DNA from: an uncultured Desulfomonile sp.
Lineage (GTDB): Bacteria > Desulfobacterota > Desulfomonilia > Desulfomonilales > Desulfomonilaceae
Length of the DNA: 64,000 nucleotides
Direction: 5' to 3'
Assembly (NCBI GenBank): GCA_903952205.1
Contig: CAJBEZ010000084.1
Coordinates: 1 to 64,000, forward strand
Shown: one piece after another, positions 63,349 to 64,000 of the stretch
Position numbering within the stretch: the first letter of the stretch is position 1
How the letters are laid out: each line of letters starts with the position of its first letter
Position numbers and translations under genes: made by a program
Notes under the pieces: model-generated
Database searches by the model: none
What the model was told of the DNA's origin: nothing
Seen by the model: only the letters and a program-made list of their open reading frames with translations

Positions 63349-64000
63349 ATGAGCAACCGACCAGCTAATATAGGCTCCACCTTATTGAGACCGGACGCCC
63401 TGTTGAAAGTCAAGGGTGAGGCAAGGTTTTCCACTGATTTTTATGAGAAGGGCCACGTCTGGGCTGGAGTAAAAAGAGCGGGTCGCCCTCACGCCATACT
63501 TAAAAACATTGATTATTCCGAAGCTATTAAATTACCGGGAGTGATTGCCGTTCTAACTCACAAGGATGTCGGGGGAACCAACCGACAGGGGGTAATCAAG
63601 AAAGACCAACCTGTTTTGGTAGAAGACAGGATTCGTCATTGTGGTGACGCAGTGGCAATAGTTTTGTCGGATACAAGACGCTCCATGGAAGAGGCTATTA
63701 GGGCAATAAAGCTGGAGGTTGAACCCCTGCCTGCGGTTACTGATCCTCGGCTTTCGCTGAAAGATGACGCTGCGCTGGTCCATGAAAAAAATGAAGACAG
63801 GAACATCCTCTTGGGTGGCGCAATTACTGTAGGCAAAGGCAGGGCTGCAGAGGCGGAGTGTGACGAAATAATTGAAGCCACTTTTGAGACTCAACGTCAG
63901 GAACACGCTTACCTAGAGACAGAGAACGGGTGGGCCAGGCTAGACGATCAGGGACGTCTCGAAATCGTATGCTCCACCCAAACCCCTTTCAGGGATCGCT
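63349..64000 (+). CDS. Molybdenum hydroxylase large subunit (xanthine dehydrogenase family), 3' end outside window
   Basis: The frame begins at ATG 63349 after GAAGGG and is open to the end of the window, so 217 residues are visible. The N-terminal part LRPDALLKVKGEARFSTDFY, SEAIKLPGVIAVLTHKDV, VRHCGDAVAIV-like segment (RIRHCGDAVAIVLSD) and TQRQEHAYLETENGWA are characteristic of the CoxL/XdhA family that binds the molybdopterin cofactor. The substrate (xanthine, CO, nicotinate and so on) depends on residues further on. The iron-sulfur and FAD subunits are not in view. Confidence 0.9.
   Translation, partial: MSNRPANIGSTLLRPDALLKVKGEARFSTDFYEKGHVWAGVKRAGRPHAILKNIDYSEAIKLPGVIAVLTHKDVGGTNRQGVIKKDQPVLVEDRIRHCGDAVAIVLSDTRRSMEEAIRAIKLEVEPLPAVTDPRLSLKDDAALVHEKNEDRNILLGGAITVGKGRAAEAECDEIIEATFETQRQEHAYLETENGWARLDDQGRLEIVCSTQTPFRDR

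Noticed and set aside
1-64000. tRNA, rRNA, CRISPR array, IS element or prophage
   Set aside because: I looked in the gaps between genes and saw no cloverleaf, spaced identical repeats, transposase or phage gene.

Overview
The window reads as chromosome of a strictly anaerobic, Gram-negative bacterium, most likely a member of the Desulfobacterota (former Deltaproteobacteria, in the direction of Desulfomonile or the Syntrophobacterales). That placement is inference from gene content: a selenocysteine formate dehydrogenase, a tungsten-type aldehyde:ferredoxin oxidoreductase, a 2-hydroxyacyl-CoA dehydratase-type subunit with its activator ATPase, an AcsE-like methyl-tetrahydrofolate protein, many PAS histidine kinases and a sigma-54 regulator, together with outer-membrane and OmpA-type proteins. 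No rRNA, tRNA, CRISPR array, insertion sequence or prophage was seen. Starts TTG and GTG are common, and in several genes the Shine-Dalgarno sequence decides the start.

Layout. 1-6.7 kb: a signalling block with two paralogous PAS/kinase/receiver hybrids (the first cut by the window edge), a degraded kinase between them and a lone STAS protein. 6.9-10.1 kb: pyruvate kinase and an ACT-malic enzyme, divergent. 10.1-17 kb, minus strand: a GAF kinase with a cysteine-rich insert, the isoprenoid operon xseB-ispA-dxs, and two exported proteins (TPR; VWA+OmpA). 17-24.8 kb, plus strand: a hydrolase, then yceD-rpmF-fabD-fabG-acpP-fabF-rpiB and glyA with a small membrane protein. 24.9-25.04 kb: a candidate small RNA with a near-consensus promoter, an anti-Shine-Dalgarno stretch and an intrinsic terminator. 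25.2-28.6 kb: fdhA (UGA selenocysteine with a recognisable SECIS), fdhD and a ModE-like regulator. 28.8-32.7 kb: ddl, a nucleotidyltransferase and an AmgK-like kinase (cell-wall sugar/peptide metabolism), then an exported coiled-coil protein. 32.9-36.2 kb: a sigma-54 response regulator and its kinase. 36.7-40.6 kb: TPR-like protein, yqgF, mltG, larC, MoaD/ThiS-like. 40.8-43.2 kb: aldehyde:ferredoxin oxidoreductase and a protein with an internal MoaD-like segment. 43.3-47.5 kb: a methyltransferase that seems to start at CTG, small zinc-ribbon and cysteine-rich proteins, and the dehydratase/activator pair. 47.6-50.8 kb: a one-carbon group (CitE-like, cyclodeaminase, AcsE-like, phosphoesterase). 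50.9-53.5 kb: methyltransferase and a large outer-membrane protein. 53.8-59.7 kb: a Rab/Ras-like GTPase, a PAS/coiled-coil protein, a membrane-spanning protein with OmpA end, a coiled-coil partner, a SpoIIE phosphatase and a Cache protein. 59.9-64 kb: ADP-ribosylglycohydrolase, an RsbW-like/GNAT-like fusion, hisC, and the start of a molybdenum hydroxylase large subunit.

How it fits together. Several loci serve Mo/W/Se/Ni enzymes (fdhA, fdhD, ModE-like, MoaD-like, aor, larC, the molybdenum hydroxylase). Partner-switching parts (STAS, SpoIIE phosphatase, RsbW-like) are scattered. The most unusual block is 53.8-59.1 kb: a eukaryotic-style small GTPase next to a protein whose cytoplasmic roadblock/longin-like region is joined through one membrane segment to two periplasmic repeats and a peptidoglycan-binding OmpA domain, with two neighbours carrying similar PAS-plus-coiled-coil regions. 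I propose it as a GTPase-to-envelope signalling system; that function is inference.
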